Source of the DNA: an uncultured Clostridia bacterium
GTDB lineage: Bacteria; Bacillota; Clostridia; Oscillospirales; Ruminococcaceae
Assembly (NCBI GenBank): GCA_944386285.1
Contig: CALXAM010000004.1
Span: forward strand, 1-56,538
DNA: 56,538 nucleotides
Direction of reading: 5' to 3'
Below are positions 42,246 to 51,546 of the stretch, one piece after another; the first letter of the stretch is position 1; each line of letters begins with the position of its first letter. The notes under the pieces are model-generated. The model was not told the DNA's origin. It saw nothing but the letters and a program-made list of their open reading frames with translations, and did no database searches. A program made the position numbers and the translations under genes.

Positions 42246-42734
42246 ATGAATAAAGTCTTGCGTATTTTAGAGGAAAACGCACGGTATACAAATGAGGAAA
42301 TCGCCATGATGACCGGCAAAACGGCAGTAGAGGTGGCGGAAGAAATTGACCGGCTTGAAAAAGACGGGATCATCCGCGGGTATAAAGCCATTGTGGATCG
42401 TGACCGGCTGTCGGATGAGATGCCGAATATGGTTTCGGCGATTATTGAGCTGCGTGTCACGCCGAAACGCGACGCGGGCTTTGACGAGATCGCCGAAAAA
42501 ATCGCGCAGTATTCCGAGGTGGAGGACGTGTATTTAATGTCAGGCGGCTATGACTTAGCGCTCACGATCACGGCAAAATCGTTTAAAGATATTGCGCTGT
42601 TCGTGTCCCAGCGGCTTGCGACACTCGATTCGGTGCTGTCTACCGCAACGCATTTCATTCTGTCGCGCTATAAGGAAAAAGGTGTCGTGCTGCATACCGG
42701 CCAGCCGGACGAGAGGGAGGGTAACTGGTTTTGA
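42246..42734 (+). CDS. Lrp/AsnC family transcriptional regulator
   Basis: A 162-residue regulator: N-terminal winged helix-turn-helix (about 1-60, with TNEEIAMMTGKTAVEVAEEI split over two helices and DGIIRGYKAIVD as the wing) and a C-terminal RAM/ACT-like ligand-binding domain (about 70-145, with GGYDLALTI). Such proteins sense amino acids as octamers. It overlaps the aminotransferase gene by 4 bases (TTGA), so it probably controls its own operon in response to the amino acid handled there. Confidence 0.92.
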   Translation: MNKVLRILEENARYTNEEIAMMTGKTAVEVAEEIDRLEKDGIIRGYKAIVDRDRLSDEMPNMVSAIIELRVTPKRDAGFDEIAEKIAQYSEVEDVYLMSGGYDLALTITAKSFKDIALFVSQRLATLDSVLSTATHFILSRYKEKGVVLHTGQPDEREGNWF

Positions 42735-43915
42735 TCGATTATGAATCCTTGCTCTCAAAACGGGTGCAGGCGTTAAAGCCCTCAGGCATCCGCAAATTTT
42801 TTGATATCGCACAGACGATGGAAGGGGTCGTGTCACTGGGTGTCGGCGAGCCTGATTTTAAAACGCCGTGGGCAGTGCGCGCCGCTGCAATCGAAACGCT
42901 CGAGCGCGGACGCACGTCCTATACCGCAAATGCCGGTTTGCTCGAACTTCGAAAAGAAATCTGCAACTATTTAAACCGGCGGTTTTCCCTTTCGTATCAT
43001 CCAACTGATGAAGCGGTTATCACGGTAGGCGGTTCGGAAGCGATCGATCTTTGCATCCGCGCGCTCATTGAAGAGGGCGACGAGGTGCTCATCGTGGAAC
43101 CGTGCTTTGTGGCGTACAGCCCGATCGTTGAAATGATGCACGGCGTTCCTGTCCCGATTGAAACGGTGGCGGAGGAGCATTTCCGCTTGACACCGGAACG
43201 GCTGCGTGCGGCGATCACCGAAAGAACAAAGCTTTTGGTATTTCCGTATCCGAACAATCCGACCGGCGGCGTCATGCACAAAGAGGACTTGGAAGCGGTC
43301 GCCGAGGTATTAAGAGAGACAAACGTTGTGGTGCTGTCCGATGAGATTTACGCAGAGCTTACGTATGGAAGCCGTCATGTGTCGATCGCGTCGATTCCCG
43401 GCATGCGGGAGCGCACAGTCGTCGTCAACGGCTTTTCGAAAGCGTATTCCATGACCGGCTGGCGCTTAGGCTATGCGTGCGGACCGGAGCCGATTATTCA
43501 TCAGATGACGAAGATTCACCAGTTTGCCATCATGTGTGCGCCGACGACGAGCCAGTATGCGGCAGTCGAAGCGCTCAGACGGTGCGACGAGGACATCGAA
43601 GCGATGGCGGAGGAATATGATATGCGCCGCCGCTATGTGGTGGCAAGCTTTAACCAGATGGGGCTTACCTGTTTTAATCCGGAGGGCGCGTTTTATGCGT
43701 TCCCGTGCATTCGTTCGACGGGACTTTCCTCCGATGAATTCTGCGAGCGGCTTCTCTATTCGAAAAAAGTGGCGGTTGTGCCGGGCAATGCGTTCGGCGC
43801 AAGCGGCGAAGGATTTATCCGCGTGTCCTACGCGTATTCGCTGCGCCATTTAAAAGAGGCCATGAAGCGGATTGCTGAATTTTTAGAAGAACTGAAGGAG
43901 GAGCGCGGTGAGTAA
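42731..43915 (+). CDS. PLP-dependent class I/II aminotransferase
   Basis: A 394-residue fold-type I aminotransferase. The PLP lysine lies in NGFSKAYSMTGWRLGY, and YPNNPTGG and SDEIYAEL are the other cofactor motifs; a C-terminal Arg in GFIRVSYA binds the substrate carboxylate. It resembles the aspartate/aromatic/AspC-like subgroup found beside Lrp genes. The precise amino acid is not known. The start is a TTG with GGGAGGG upstream, overlapping the Lrp stop, and the gene overlaps the next one by 8 bases. Confidence 0.92.
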   Translation: MIDYESLLSKRVQALKPSGIRKFFDIAQTMEGVVSLGVGEPDFKTPWAVRAAAIETLERGRTSYTANAGLLELRKEICNYLNRRFSLSYHPTDEAVITVGGSEAIDLCIRALIEEGDEVLIVEPCFVAYSPIVEMMHGVPVPIETVAEEHFRLTPERLRAAITERTKLLVFPYPNNPTGGVMHKEDLEAVAEVLRETNVVVLSDEIYAELTYGSRHVSIASIPGMRERTVVVNGFSKAYSMTGWRLGYACGPEPIIHQMTKIHQFAIMCAPTTSQYAAVEALRRCDEDIEAMAEEYDMRRRYVVASFNQMGLTCFNPEGAFYAFPCIRSTGLSSDEFCERLLYSKKVAVVPGNAFGASGEGFIRVSYAYSLRHLKEAMKRIAEFLEELKEERGE

Positions 43916-45044
43916 GTTTCCGGCAGTTGGCGTGACGCATACGCCCGACTATACGATCGAGCGGGTGTGTTCGGATGTGCGCCGCCATTTTGCGTTTCAC
44001 AATATTGACAAACAGGTGTTAGACGGCAAACGGGTGCTTGTCAAGGCGAATCTTGTGATGAAGCGCACGCCTGAGGAGGCGACAACGACGCATCCTGCCG
44101 TGATTGAGGCGATTGTCCGGTGCGCGCAGGAATGCGGCGCAAAGGAGGTCGTGATCGCGGACAGTCCCGGCGGACCGTTTACGGTCGGCGCACTGCGCGG
44201 TATCTATGCGTCGTGCGGAATGCAGCAGGCGGCGGAGCATACGGGTGCAGTCTTAAACGAGGATGTCACCTCGTTTGAACGCGAACGGCAGGAAAATGAG
44301 CTCGTCCACCGGTTTACGCTCATCCATGCGATCAAAGAAGCGGATTTTATCATCGACGCGGTGAAGCTCAAAACGCACGGCATGACGATGCTGTCGGGCG
44401 CGGTGAAAAACCTGTTCGGCACGATTCCGGGACTGATGAAGCCGGAATTTCACTGGCGGTTTCCGAAAAAGGATGTCTTTTCGAATATGCTCGTCGATCT
44501 GTGCGAAACGGTGCGTCCTGACTTAGTCATCACCGACGCGATCGTCTGCATGGAGGGCGACGGCCCGTCGGGCGGTGTGCCCAAGCAAGTGGGCATGATT
44601 CTGTCCTCGCGTTCGCCGTATGAGCATGATCTGGCGGCGTGTGCGCTGATGGGATTATCGACTGACGAGGTGTTTACCGTTTCCCATGCAATCCGGCGCG
44701 GACTGTGCAGTGAAACGATCGATGAGGTATCGTTTGTGGGTGACCCGCTTATCCGCTGTGCAGACTTTTTGATGCCGAAATCCAAAAGCATTTCGTTTTC
44801 CGATAAGATTCCGAAGGTGTTTTTGCCGGTGGTCGATAAGCTTTTGACCTCAAAGCCGGTGATCCGGAAAAAGGACTGCATCGGCTGCGGCAAATGCGCC
44901 GAGAGCTGCCCTGCCAAGACGATCCGCATTGTCGATCGGAAAGCGAACATTGACTACTCCGCGTGTATCCGGTGCTATTGCTGTCACGAGATGTGTCCGG
45001 TGCGCGCGATTGACATTAAACGTATGAAACTGTTTGACTGGTAA
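43908..45044 (+). CDS. DUF362 protein with C-terminal double 4Fe-4S ferredoxin domain
   Basis: A 378-residue protein. The DUF362 part (about 1-300) has VLVKANLV, ADSPGGPF, KLKTHGMTMLSGAVKNLFG and MEGDGPSGG, the family hallmarks. The last 65 residues are a bacterial ferredoxin domain with CIGCGKCAESCP and CIRCYCCHEMCP, giving two [4Fe-4S] clusters. The reaction is unknown; a redox role is inferred. The start is a GTG preceded by AAGGAGGA inside the end of the aminotransferase gene. Confidence 0.9.
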   Translation: MSKFPAVGVTHTPDYTIERVCSDVRRHFAFHNIDKQVLDGKRVLVKANLVMKRTPEEATTTHPAVIEAIVRCAQECGAKEVVIADSPGGPFTVGALRGIYASCGMQQAAEHTGAVLNEDVTSFERERQENELVHRFTLIHAIKEADFIIDAVKLKTHGMTMLSGAVKNLFGTIPGLMKPEFHWRFPKKDVFSNMLVDLCETVRPDLVITDAIVCMEGDGPSGGVPKQVGMILSSRSPYEHDLAACALMGLSTDEVFTVSHAIRRGLCSETIDEVSFVGDPLIRCADFLMPKSKSISFSDKIPKVFLPVVDKLLTSKPVIRKKDCIGCGKCAESCPAKTIRIVDRKANIDYSACIRCYCCHEMCPVRAIDIKRMKLFDW

Positions 45045-45058
45045 AGGAGCCAAGACGC

Positions 45059-45937
45059 ATGAAAACAATCGTTGGGTTTGCGCCGGCAAAGGTGAATTTG
45101 TCGCTCGATATTGTCGGGGTGCGGGAAAACGGATATCACGAAATGGATATGGTGATGCAGGCAGTGAGCCTCGGCGATACGATCACGATCGAAACGACCG
45201 ATACACCCGGAGAAATCCGCTTTGTCTGTGATACGCCGAACATTCCCTGTGACGAAACAAATCTTGCGGTGAAAGCCGCACGGCTGTTTTTAAACGAAGC
45301 AGAGATTCAGACGGGGCTCTGTATTTCGCTTGTGAAACGGATTCCGTCGGGCGCCGGCATGGCAGGCGGCAGTGCGGATGCGGCATGCGTGCTGTTTTTG
45401 TTAAACCGGCTGTTTGCGTGCGGGTATTCACTGTCACAGTTATGTGAACTCGGCGTGCGGCTCGGTGCGGATGTGCCGTTTTGTCTGTGCGGCGGAACTG
45501 CGCGCGTGCAGGGCATCGGCGAGCGGATTTCACCGCTTGCGCCGCTTTCGTCCGGATGGATTGCAGGGGTCAAGCCGCCGCTTTCGATTTCCACAAAAGA
45601 GGCGTTTGCGCAGTTTGACCGCGGCGAGATTATAAAACGTCCCGACACGGCGGCGATGGTGGAAGCGGTCAAAGCACACGATCTGGCCGCGATCGGCAGA
45701 GAGATGGAAAACGTGTTCGAGCAGACGTGCGAGCTAAACGTGCTGCATGAAGTGAAAGCACAGCTGTTAAAAAGCGGTGCGCGCGGTGCGGTGCTCACAG
45801 GGAGCGGATCGGTCATCTATGGACTGTTCTCCGATGAGGAGACCGCGCATCGTGCGCAGGCGGAAATCGCTTCCTATGGGGAATCGTTTGTCTGCCGCCC
45901 GATTGCCGAAGGACCGACAGTGATAAAAGAAAGATAG
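45059..45937 (+). CDS. ispE: 4-diphosphocytidyl-2-C-methyl-D-erythritol kinase
   Basis: A 292-residue GHMP kinase of the MEP isoprenoid pathway that phosphorylates CDP-methylerythritol. PAKVNLSLDI (about 9-18) and RENGYHEM at the N-terminus bind the substrate, and the ATP loop is PSGAGMAGGSADAA (about 97-110). GSGSVIYGLF lies near the C-terminus. AAAGGAGC precedes the ATG. In relatives ispE often lies close to spoIIR; here two AT-rich genes sit between them. Confidence 0.95.
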   Translation: MKTIVGFAPAKVNLSLDIVGVRENGYHEMDMVMQAVSLGDTITIETTDTPGEIRFVCDTPNIPCDETNLAVKAARLFLNEAEIQTGLCISLVKRIPSGAGMAGGSADAACVLFLLNRLFACGYSLSQLCELGVRLGADVPFCLCGGTARVQGIGERISPLAPLSSGWIAGVKPPLSISTKEAFAQFDRGEIIKRPDTAAMVEAVKAHDLAAIGREMENVFEQTCELNVLHEVKAQLLKSGARGAVLTGSGSVIYGLFSDEETAHRAQAEIASYGESFVCRPIAEGPTVIKER

Positions 45938-45947
45938 GAAGAGCGTA

Positions 45948-46691
45948 ATGGAGATTATCTTGCTCATAGTAATCTTTGCAATAGGGATAGGATGGAATAT
46001 GTATCTCCATTCAGATGAAAAGTATGGGAAAAATTATCGAAGAGATAATGTATGTACAGATGATCCGGGTTATCTTGACAAATTAAAATCTATTTCTCGC
46101 TTGTCTGAAAAACAACAGGGACAAGTAAAAAGTATACAAAAATCAAACATGCGCAACTTTCATGATAATACGAATCATTTAGAATCAGATCTTTCGGGTT
46201 CATCGTTTATTCCAGATAGTTCTTTGGATAAAACAAATGATACGATATATAGACGGAAAAAGAAAATATCAAAAGAAATTCCCTCTCCGGTTTATAAATT
46301 TCCGTTTGTTTCTGTGATCTCTATTTTTGTATTAGGTATATTTTCTTTAATAGTAGAACCAGTTAACGAAGATTCCATCTGGCTGTATACTTGCTTTTTG
46401 ATTCTTGGTGTCATCTTTGTAATAGCTGAACTTCGATTTCGTCATGATTTGCGTTCAAAGCTTGGAGAAGAAATTGAAAAGGCAGTGGATAAACTAGAAG
46501 ATGTCAAAAAAGAAAACGATATTTTGTTAGAGAAAAATCAGAGAATATATCAGAGAAATCAAGAATTATTAGAGCAATACGATATTGAATATCGTAGAAA
46601 ATTGAAAGCTGAGTATGATGAAATTATCAAACTTTACAATGGGAAGATTCAAGAAATGCTTAATAATCGGAATGATTCTGCTCATTTTTAG
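45948..46691 (+). CDS. Hypothetical membrane protein with C-terminal coiled coil
   Basis: A 247-residue protein that I do not recognise. It has an N-terminal hydrophobic segment (about 1-17), a polar Ser/Asn/Lys-rich middle (about 20-112), two close membrane segments (about 115-162) and a charged coiled coil (about 165-240, with many Glu/Lys and an LLEKNQRIYQRNQELLEQ-like heptad run). AGGAAGAG precedes the ATG, 10 bases after the ispE stop. Base composition is markedly AT-richer than ispE, with many AGA/AAA/ATA codons, pointing to recent acquisition. It overlaps the next gene and probably works with it. Confidence 0.75.
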   Translation: MEIILLIVIFAIGIGWNMYLHSDEKYGKNYRRDNVCTDDPGYLDKLKSISRLSEKQQGQVKSIQKSNMRNFHDNTNHLESDLSGSSFIPDSSLDKTNDTIYRRKKKISKEIPSPVYKFPFVSVISIFVLGIFSLIVEPVNEDSIWLYTCFLILGVIFVIAELRFRHDLRSKLGEEIEKAVDKLEDVKKENDILLEKNQRIYQRNQELLEQYDIEYRRKLKAEYDEIIKLYNGKIQEMLNNRNDSAHF

Positions 46692-47376
46692 TATTGCGCT
46701 TTCTGTTTTTCCGTGTTTTGTATCCGCTCATCCCGGTAGAACAGACAGTGCAGGTGGGCACTATGACCGTTCAATGGGAGAATATCATTACCATCATGGA
46801 TATCCCGCGCATCAGCATGAAAACGGAGTATGTAAATATAACTTTGACGATCAAACGAATTCTAACAATAATCAAACGAACTCCAATAACAATACTGGAA
46901 TTAAAAAAGCAAGTAGTAATACGGAAAGCAATGAAAGATATAAATTCATCATTATTTTAATTTTTGCGGCAGGACTTTTTGTTTTTGCTGTTTATCCTCG
47001 TGTTAGCAAGAAAAAAACAAGTAAAATAGCCGATCAAATAAATCTTGAGAAAATCTCTTCAATAACGTTAGATAGTTATGCCGAACCTTATGGAACGGAT
47101 ATTGATGCATATGAATTTGTAATTCCTGAGTATATTTCATTTATTTCAGACATGAATAAGCCTCCTTGTGTATATACTTCGCGGAACGGAAAGTGTTATC
47201 ATTTTTCGCATGGATGCAGTGGTGCAACGATAGAGACCGGTATAGAAAAAGCAATTGCAAGGTACTATCCCTGTAGCAAATGCACCAAAAATCCGAATCA
47301 CCCTGTGAACCGATACATTAAGCAAAAGGCAATGGAATATAAACATGAAAAAGCTGTTGAAATATTTTCAAAATGA
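46615..47376 (+). CDS. YHYH-domain membrane protein with C-terminal Ada-like Cys/His motif
   Basis: Up to 253 residues. A signal-like hydrophobic segment (about 13-37) precedes the YHYH module (HPGRTD, GGHYDR, GEYHYHHGYPAHQH; about 39-75), an Asn/Gln-rich linker, a membrane segment (about 110-128) and a cytoplasmic-side domain. That domain ends with the pattern G-x-CYHFSHGC...YYPCSKC, like the small zinc-type Cys/His module with YH...C and PC..C in various surface and phage proteins. The start is unsure: ATGs at 46615, 46639 and 46672 all lack a good ribosome site and lie inside the end of the preceding gene. It is AT-rich like its partner. A metal-binding role is inferred from the His and Cys clusters. 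Confidence 0.75.
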   Translation: MMKLSNFTMGRFKKCLIIGMILLIFSIALSVFPCFVSAHPGRTDSAGGHYDRSMGEYHYHHGYPAHQHENGVCKYNFDDQTNSNNNQTNSNNNTGIKKASSNTESNERYKFIIILIFAAGLFVFAVYPRVSKKKTSKIADQINLEKISSITLDSYAEPYGTDIDAYEFVIPEYISFISDMNKPPCVYTSRNGKCYHFSHGCSGATIETGIEKAIARYYPCSKCTKNPNHPVNRYIKQKAMEYKHEKAVEIFSK

Positions 47377-47389
47377 TCGGAATATAACT

Positions 47390-47420
47390 GCATAATCATT
47401 TGAATAAATTGGAAAAGAAG
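47390..47420 (+). promoter_or_regulatory. Candidate forespore sigma-F promoter of spoIIR
   Basis: GCATA (47390-47394), a 16-base spacer and GGAAAAGAAG (47411-47420) partly fit the sigma-F consensus (GYATA and GGNNANANTR). spoIIR is a known sigma-F gene in Bacillus. A 17-bp palindrome (CTTTTGTC, A, GACAAAAG; 47429-47445) follows at the expected transcript start. Confidence 0.35.
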
Positions 47421-47461
47421 CGTCCATACTTTTGTCAGACAAAAGGAAAGGACGTTTTTTC

Positions 47462-48076
47462 ATGGACAAAAAAATACGCGGGTTTGCGGCTTTGCTTGCA
47501 GGACTCATATTCACCTTGTTTCTCTCGTCAGCGCAGGCGTTTGCCGATACATGTGACCCGATCCGCGAAGAGGTGCTAAGACTTCATATCCTTGCCGATT
47601 CCGACAGCGAGGAAGATCAGCAGGTCAAACTTGCGGTGCGGGATAAGCTTTTATCGCTTCACTTGTTTGATACAGACGGCGTAAACAGCCGGCTCGAGGC
47701 GGAACAGGCGGCACAGGAAAATCTTTCAAACATCAAAGCGGCAGCACAGCAGGAAGTGTATGCACAGGGACATACCGACCAGGTAGAAGCCGAGATTGTG
47801 CGGATGTATTTCTCGACGCGTGTGTATGACACCGTGACACTGCCGGCAGGGTATTATGACGCCGTGCGCATTACAATCGGCAGCGGCGAGGGGCATAACT
47901 GGTGGTGTGTGCTGTATCCGCAGCTGTGCATTCCGGCGGCATCCGAACAGGAGGACACGCTTTCGGATGTATTCACCGAAGAGGAAGAAGAAATCGTCAC
48001 GGAGGACGGCTATGAGGTGAAGTTTTTCTTCGTCGAGCTGTACGAGTCGGTGTGCCGGTTTTTGTTCGGCGAATAA
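47462..48076 (+). CDS. spoIIR: Stage II sporulation protein R
   Basis: A 204-residue secreted signalling protein. An N-terminal signal peptide (about 1-28) is followed by the SpoIIR signatures VLRLHILADSDSEEDQ in parts (LRLHILADSDS), KLAVRDKLL and GHNWWCVLYPQLC. It is made in the forespore and activates SpoIIGA so that pro-sigma-E is processed in the mother cell. The ATG at 47462 follows GGAAAGGA; ten upstream codons are rejected. The presence of the gene indicates an endospore former. Confidence 0.95.
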   Translation: MDKKIRGFAALLAGLIFTLFLSSAQAFADTCDPIREEVLRLHILADSDSEEDQQVKLAVRDKLLSLHLFDTDGVNSRLEAEQAAQENLSNIKAAAQQEVYAQGHTDQVEAEIVRMYFSTRVYDTVTLPAGYYDAVRITIGSGEGHNWWCVLYPQLCIPAASEQEDTLSDVFTEEEEEIVTEDGYEVKFFFVELYESVCRFLFGE

Positions 48077-48090
48077 TGATAATCAATAAG

Positions 48091-48136
48091 CGGGAATGAT
48101 GTCCGAAAACGGGAACATCATTCCCGTTTTCTTTTT
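48091..48136 (+). terminator. Terminator of spoIIR
   Basis: A 12-bp stem (48091-48102 with 48115-48126) is followed by TTTTCTTTTT. The addB start is only 51 bases further, so its promoter must lie within or just after this terminator. Confidence 0.85.
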
Positions 48137-48186
48137 GGGTGGTTTGTGGTAAGATAATCGTAACAGACAAAAAAGGGGAGAGCAAT

Positions 48187-51100
48187 GTGCTCAACATGAT
48201 CATAGGCCCTGCCAAAAGCGGAAAGACGACGCGGGTGCATAAGGAAGTTAAGACGGCGGCAAAAAACGGGGAATCGGTCTTTTTGATCGTGCCCGAGCAG
48301 TATACATTTGAAACAGAAAAACAGCTTTACTTGTCGCTCGATGCGTCGCTCATGCAAAAAGTGTGCGTGACGAGCTTTACGCGGGTCTGTTCGCTCATTT
48401 TTAAAACATACGGCGGATGTGCCGGGACGTATTCGGATGAGGCGGCGCAGACGGTGCTGATGGCGCAGACGGTGGAGACGCTTCACGACCGGCTTTCGGT
48501 GTATGAAAAATCGGCGCGGAACGATTCGTTTGTGCATACCATGTGTGAGACGGTGACACTGCTAAAAAACGCGGGCATCGATGCGGATACGCTCAAAATG
48601 CGCGCACAGCAGATTACTGACGAGCGGCTGCGGCAAAAGCTTTTTGAAACGGCGGAGCTATATGCCGTGTATGACGCGCTTTTAAAGGAACAGTACGCCG
48701 ACCCGCTCGACGATCTTTCCCGCGCGGTGAAGCTGTTAAAGACCCATCCGTTTTTTGAAAACAGTGTGGTGTTTTTCGATGAGTTTAAAGGGTTTACGGG
48801 TGTGGAGCGTCAGTTTTTGTCGTGCGTGATCGCGCAGGCGAAGGAGACAACATTCACCTTCTGCGAGGATGAGACGCGCGCAGGCGACGACAGTGTCTTT
48901 TCACCGGTACACGCGGAGCGGATGCGGGTTGTGCGTATGGCAAGAGAAGCAGGCGTTGCCGTACACACGCCGGTGCGGCTTACAGACACACATTATGAGA
49001 GCGAAGCGATTGCGCAGATTGAACGGATGCTGTTTTCAGATACGATCGAGCCGCTGTCACACGACACCGGTGATGTGACGATCATGATGTGTGAGGACCG
49101 GTATGAGGAAGCGGAGTATGCGGCAGCGGAGATCCACCGGCTTGTACGGGAAGAACACCTGCGCTGGCGCGATATCGCGGTCATCTCCCGCGACGCGTCG
49201 CCATACGCAGACCCGATTGAAATGGCGTTTTCCAAATTATCGATTCCGTATTTTTCCGATCAGACGGTAAGCGCCGCCGATCATGCGATCATCCGCTTTT
49301 TGATCGGCGTCATCGAGTGTGCGGCGTACGGTGTCAATGCCAAGCGGCTCAATGTCTTGTTAAAATCGGAGCTGTGCGGCGTCGATCAGATGGATGCCGG
49401 TATTTTTGAGAATTATACGTTTGTCTGGGATATCCAGCCGGACGAATGGGCACAGCCGTTTTTTGCAAATCCGAGCGGATTCAAAGAATCGATGAGCGAG
49501 CAGGAAGCCGAGACGCTTGCCCGTGCCGAATCCGTGCGCAAGCGTTTGGTCGAGCCGCTTCTTTCGTTTATTGACGCGACTGCCGAAACGGACGCGCGCA
49601 CGTTTTGCGAAGAGGTGTTCAAGCTTTTCTGCACGCTCGGGATTCGGGAGTCGATGGAAGCACGCGTACAGCGGTTTTACGATGCAGGCGACTACGCGCA
49701 GGCAAAAGAGGAACAGACGATGTACGAATCGGTGCTCCACTTGCTCGATACGATTGTACTGATTGTCGGGCAAAAGCCGCTTTCTCCTAAACGCTTTTGT
49801 ACGCTGCTGTCACTTGCGTCCCGCTCGTTTTCGCACGGCGTACTGCCGCAGACGATCGACAGCGTGACGGTCACAGCCGCCGACCGGTTCCGGTTTGGTG
49901 ACAAAAAGGTCGTGTTTATTTTAGGCGCGACGCAAAAGGAACTGCCGCGGCTGCCGACAAACGGGACGATTTTTTCAAACCGTGAATGTGAGCTGATGGC
50001 GTCTGTGTCGTTAGAATTAAGCAAAAGCGACGAGGAAATGATGCTCGAGGAGCGGTTTTTGGCTTACCGCGCGCTGACTGCACCGTCTGAGCGGCTTTAT
50101 CTGCTGACACCCTGCCGCGGTGCGGACGATGCGTCGCGCGAGCCGTCGGCGCTTTTGCAGATGGTGTCGCAGATTGCGTGTACGCCGGTGCAGTCGAGCG
50201 CGTCGCTGCCTGTACTTTTCTGGTGCGAAAATGCGCAGACCGCGTGGAGCACGCTTGCGCGCCGGTACTGGAGCGACACACCCGAAACAGCGTCACTGCG
50301 GAAAGTACTCAGCGAGCTGCCGGAAATAATGCCGCTCATTGATTCGATGGACCGTATTCTTTCGGATCAGGGATTTCATTTGACAAGCGCCGAGCAGGCG
50401 AAAAAGCTGTTCGGCCGGCGGATGTTTTTGTCCCCGACACAGATCGAATCGTTTTACCGCTGTCCGTTTCGCTATTTTCTCGAGTATGGACTCCACGTGC
50501 GGCCATTGCGGCGCGCGTCGCTTGACCCGCTCGAAAGCGGCAGCATGATTCACAGGCTGTTGTATGAGCTTACGCAGACACTTGACTTTCAAGCGGAATA
50601 CGACGAGCAGATGATGCGCGCCGCCGCGGATGAGGCGATCAAACGATATATGGAATCGGTCATGGGCGGCCGGTTTGCGAAATCGAAACGGTTTTTGTAT
50701 CTCTGCCGAAAACTGCGGGAAACGGTGCTGCGATTGCTTTCACATCTGCATATGCAGTTTGTGGAGGGCGGATTTTTGCCGTGCGCGTATGAATATGAAA
50801 TTGAGGACGGACAAGAGGTGCCGCCGCTCACCTTATATACGGCGGACAATACCTGCGTGCGTGTGGCGGGCAAGATCGACCGCATCGACCGGTACTACAG
50901 CAAAAACGGCCGGCAGTATATCCGTGTCGTGGACTATAAAAGCGGGAACAAGCAGTTTAACTTAAACGATGTGCTGGCGGGACTGAATCTGCAGATGCTG
51001 TTTTATCTGCACTGTATTGTAAAAAACGGGACAGGCCAGTTTGAAAACGCACTGCCGGCAGGCGTATTATATCTTCACGCGTCCGATCCCGTATCGGAGC

Positions 51101-51546
51101 ATGGACACAGCGATCCGCTCGAAAAAATCGAACAGGACCGCAAAAAAAGCTACCGCATGAACGGGCTTTTGTTAAACGATCTCGAGGTGCTCGATGCGAT
51201 GGATCACGGCTTTTCCGGCGTGTTTATTCCGGTTTCCTGCAAGAAAGACGGGACGTTTACCGCCGATTCCGTGCGCTCGCTCGCGTCGCTTAAAGATCTT
51301 GGACATATCGGCAATTATTTAGAAAAGCTTGTCCGGAATATGGCAACGGAGCTTCATCACGGGCAGATTGCGGCAGACCCGATTGAGCAGTCGTGCGATT
51401 TTTGCCGGTACCGCAGTGTGTGCGGACGAAGCGAACAAAAGCAGGCGCGCTGCATTGTAAAACAGTCAAACGAAGCGATCATCAAGGAAATGGAGGCATA
51501 CGATGGCGGCGATTCAAATGACCAAAAATCAGCAGACAGCCGTTGA
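48187..51546 (+). CDS. addB: ATP-dependent helicase/nuclease subunit B
   Basis: A 1119-residue partner of AddA in double-strand break resection. The N-terminal nucleotide site is GPAKSGKT (7-14). A degenerate UvrD-like helicase region follows, and the C-terminal nuclease has VVDYKSG (about 913-919). The Fe-S cluster cysteines are Cys759 and Cys1070, Cys1073 and Cys1079, the same spacing as in Bacillus AddB. The start is the GTG at 48187 after AAGGGGAGA; a nearby ATG is out of frame, and a downstream in-frame ATG at 48196 is also possible. It overlaps addA by 44 bases. Confidence 0.95.
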   Translation: MLNMIIGPAKSGKTTRVHKEVKTAAKNGESVFLIVPEQYTFETEKQLYLSLDASLMQKVCVTSFTRVCSLIFKTYGGCAGTYSDEAAQTVLMAQTVETLHDRLSVYEKSARNDSFVHTMCETVTLLKNAGIDADTLKMRAQQITDERLRQKLFETAELYAVYDALLKEQYADPLDDLSRAVKLLKTHPFFENSVVFFDEFKGFTGVERQFLSCVIAQAKETTFTFCEDETRAGDDSVFSPVHAERMRVVRMAREAGVAVHTPVRLTDTHYESEAIAQIERMLFSDTIEPLSHDTGDVTIMMCEDRYEEAEYAAAEIHRLVREEHLRWRDIAVISRDASPYADPIEMAFSKLSIPYFSDQTVSAADHAIIRFLIGVIECAAYGVNAKRLNVLLKSELCGVDQMDAGIFENYTFVWDIQPDEWAQPFFANPSGFKESMSEQEAETLARAESVRKRLVEPLLSFIDATAETDARTFCEEVFKLFCTLGIRESMEARVQRFYDAGDYAQAKEEQTMYESVLHLLDTIVLIVGQKPLSPKRFCTLLSLASRSFSHGVLPQTIDSVTVTAADRFRFGDKKVVFILGATQKELPRLPTNGTIFSNRECELMASVSLELSKSDEEMMLEERFLAYRALTAPSERLYLLTPCRGADDASREPSALLQMVSQIACTPVQSSASLPVLFWCENAQTAWSTLARRYWSDTPETASLRKVLSELPEIMPLIDSMDRILSDQGFHLTSAEQAKKLFGRRMFLSPTQIESFYRCPFRYFLEYGLHVRPLRRASLDPLESGSMIHRLLYELTQTLDFQAEYDEQMMRAAADEAIKRYMESVMGGRFAKSKRFLYLCRKLRETVLRLLSHLHMQFVEGGFLPCAYEYEIEDGQEVPPLTLYTADNTCVRVAGKIDRIDRYYSKNGRQYIRVVDYKSGNKQFNLNDVLAGLNLQMLFYLHCIVKNGTGQFENALPAGVLYLHASDPVSEHGHSDPLEKIEQDRKKSYRMNGLLLNDLEVLDAMDHGFSGVFIPVSCKKDGTFTADSVRSLASLKDLGHIGNYLEKLVRNMATELHHGQIAADPIEQSCDFCRYRSVCGRSEQKQARCIVKQSNEAIIKEMEAYDGGDSNDQKSADSR

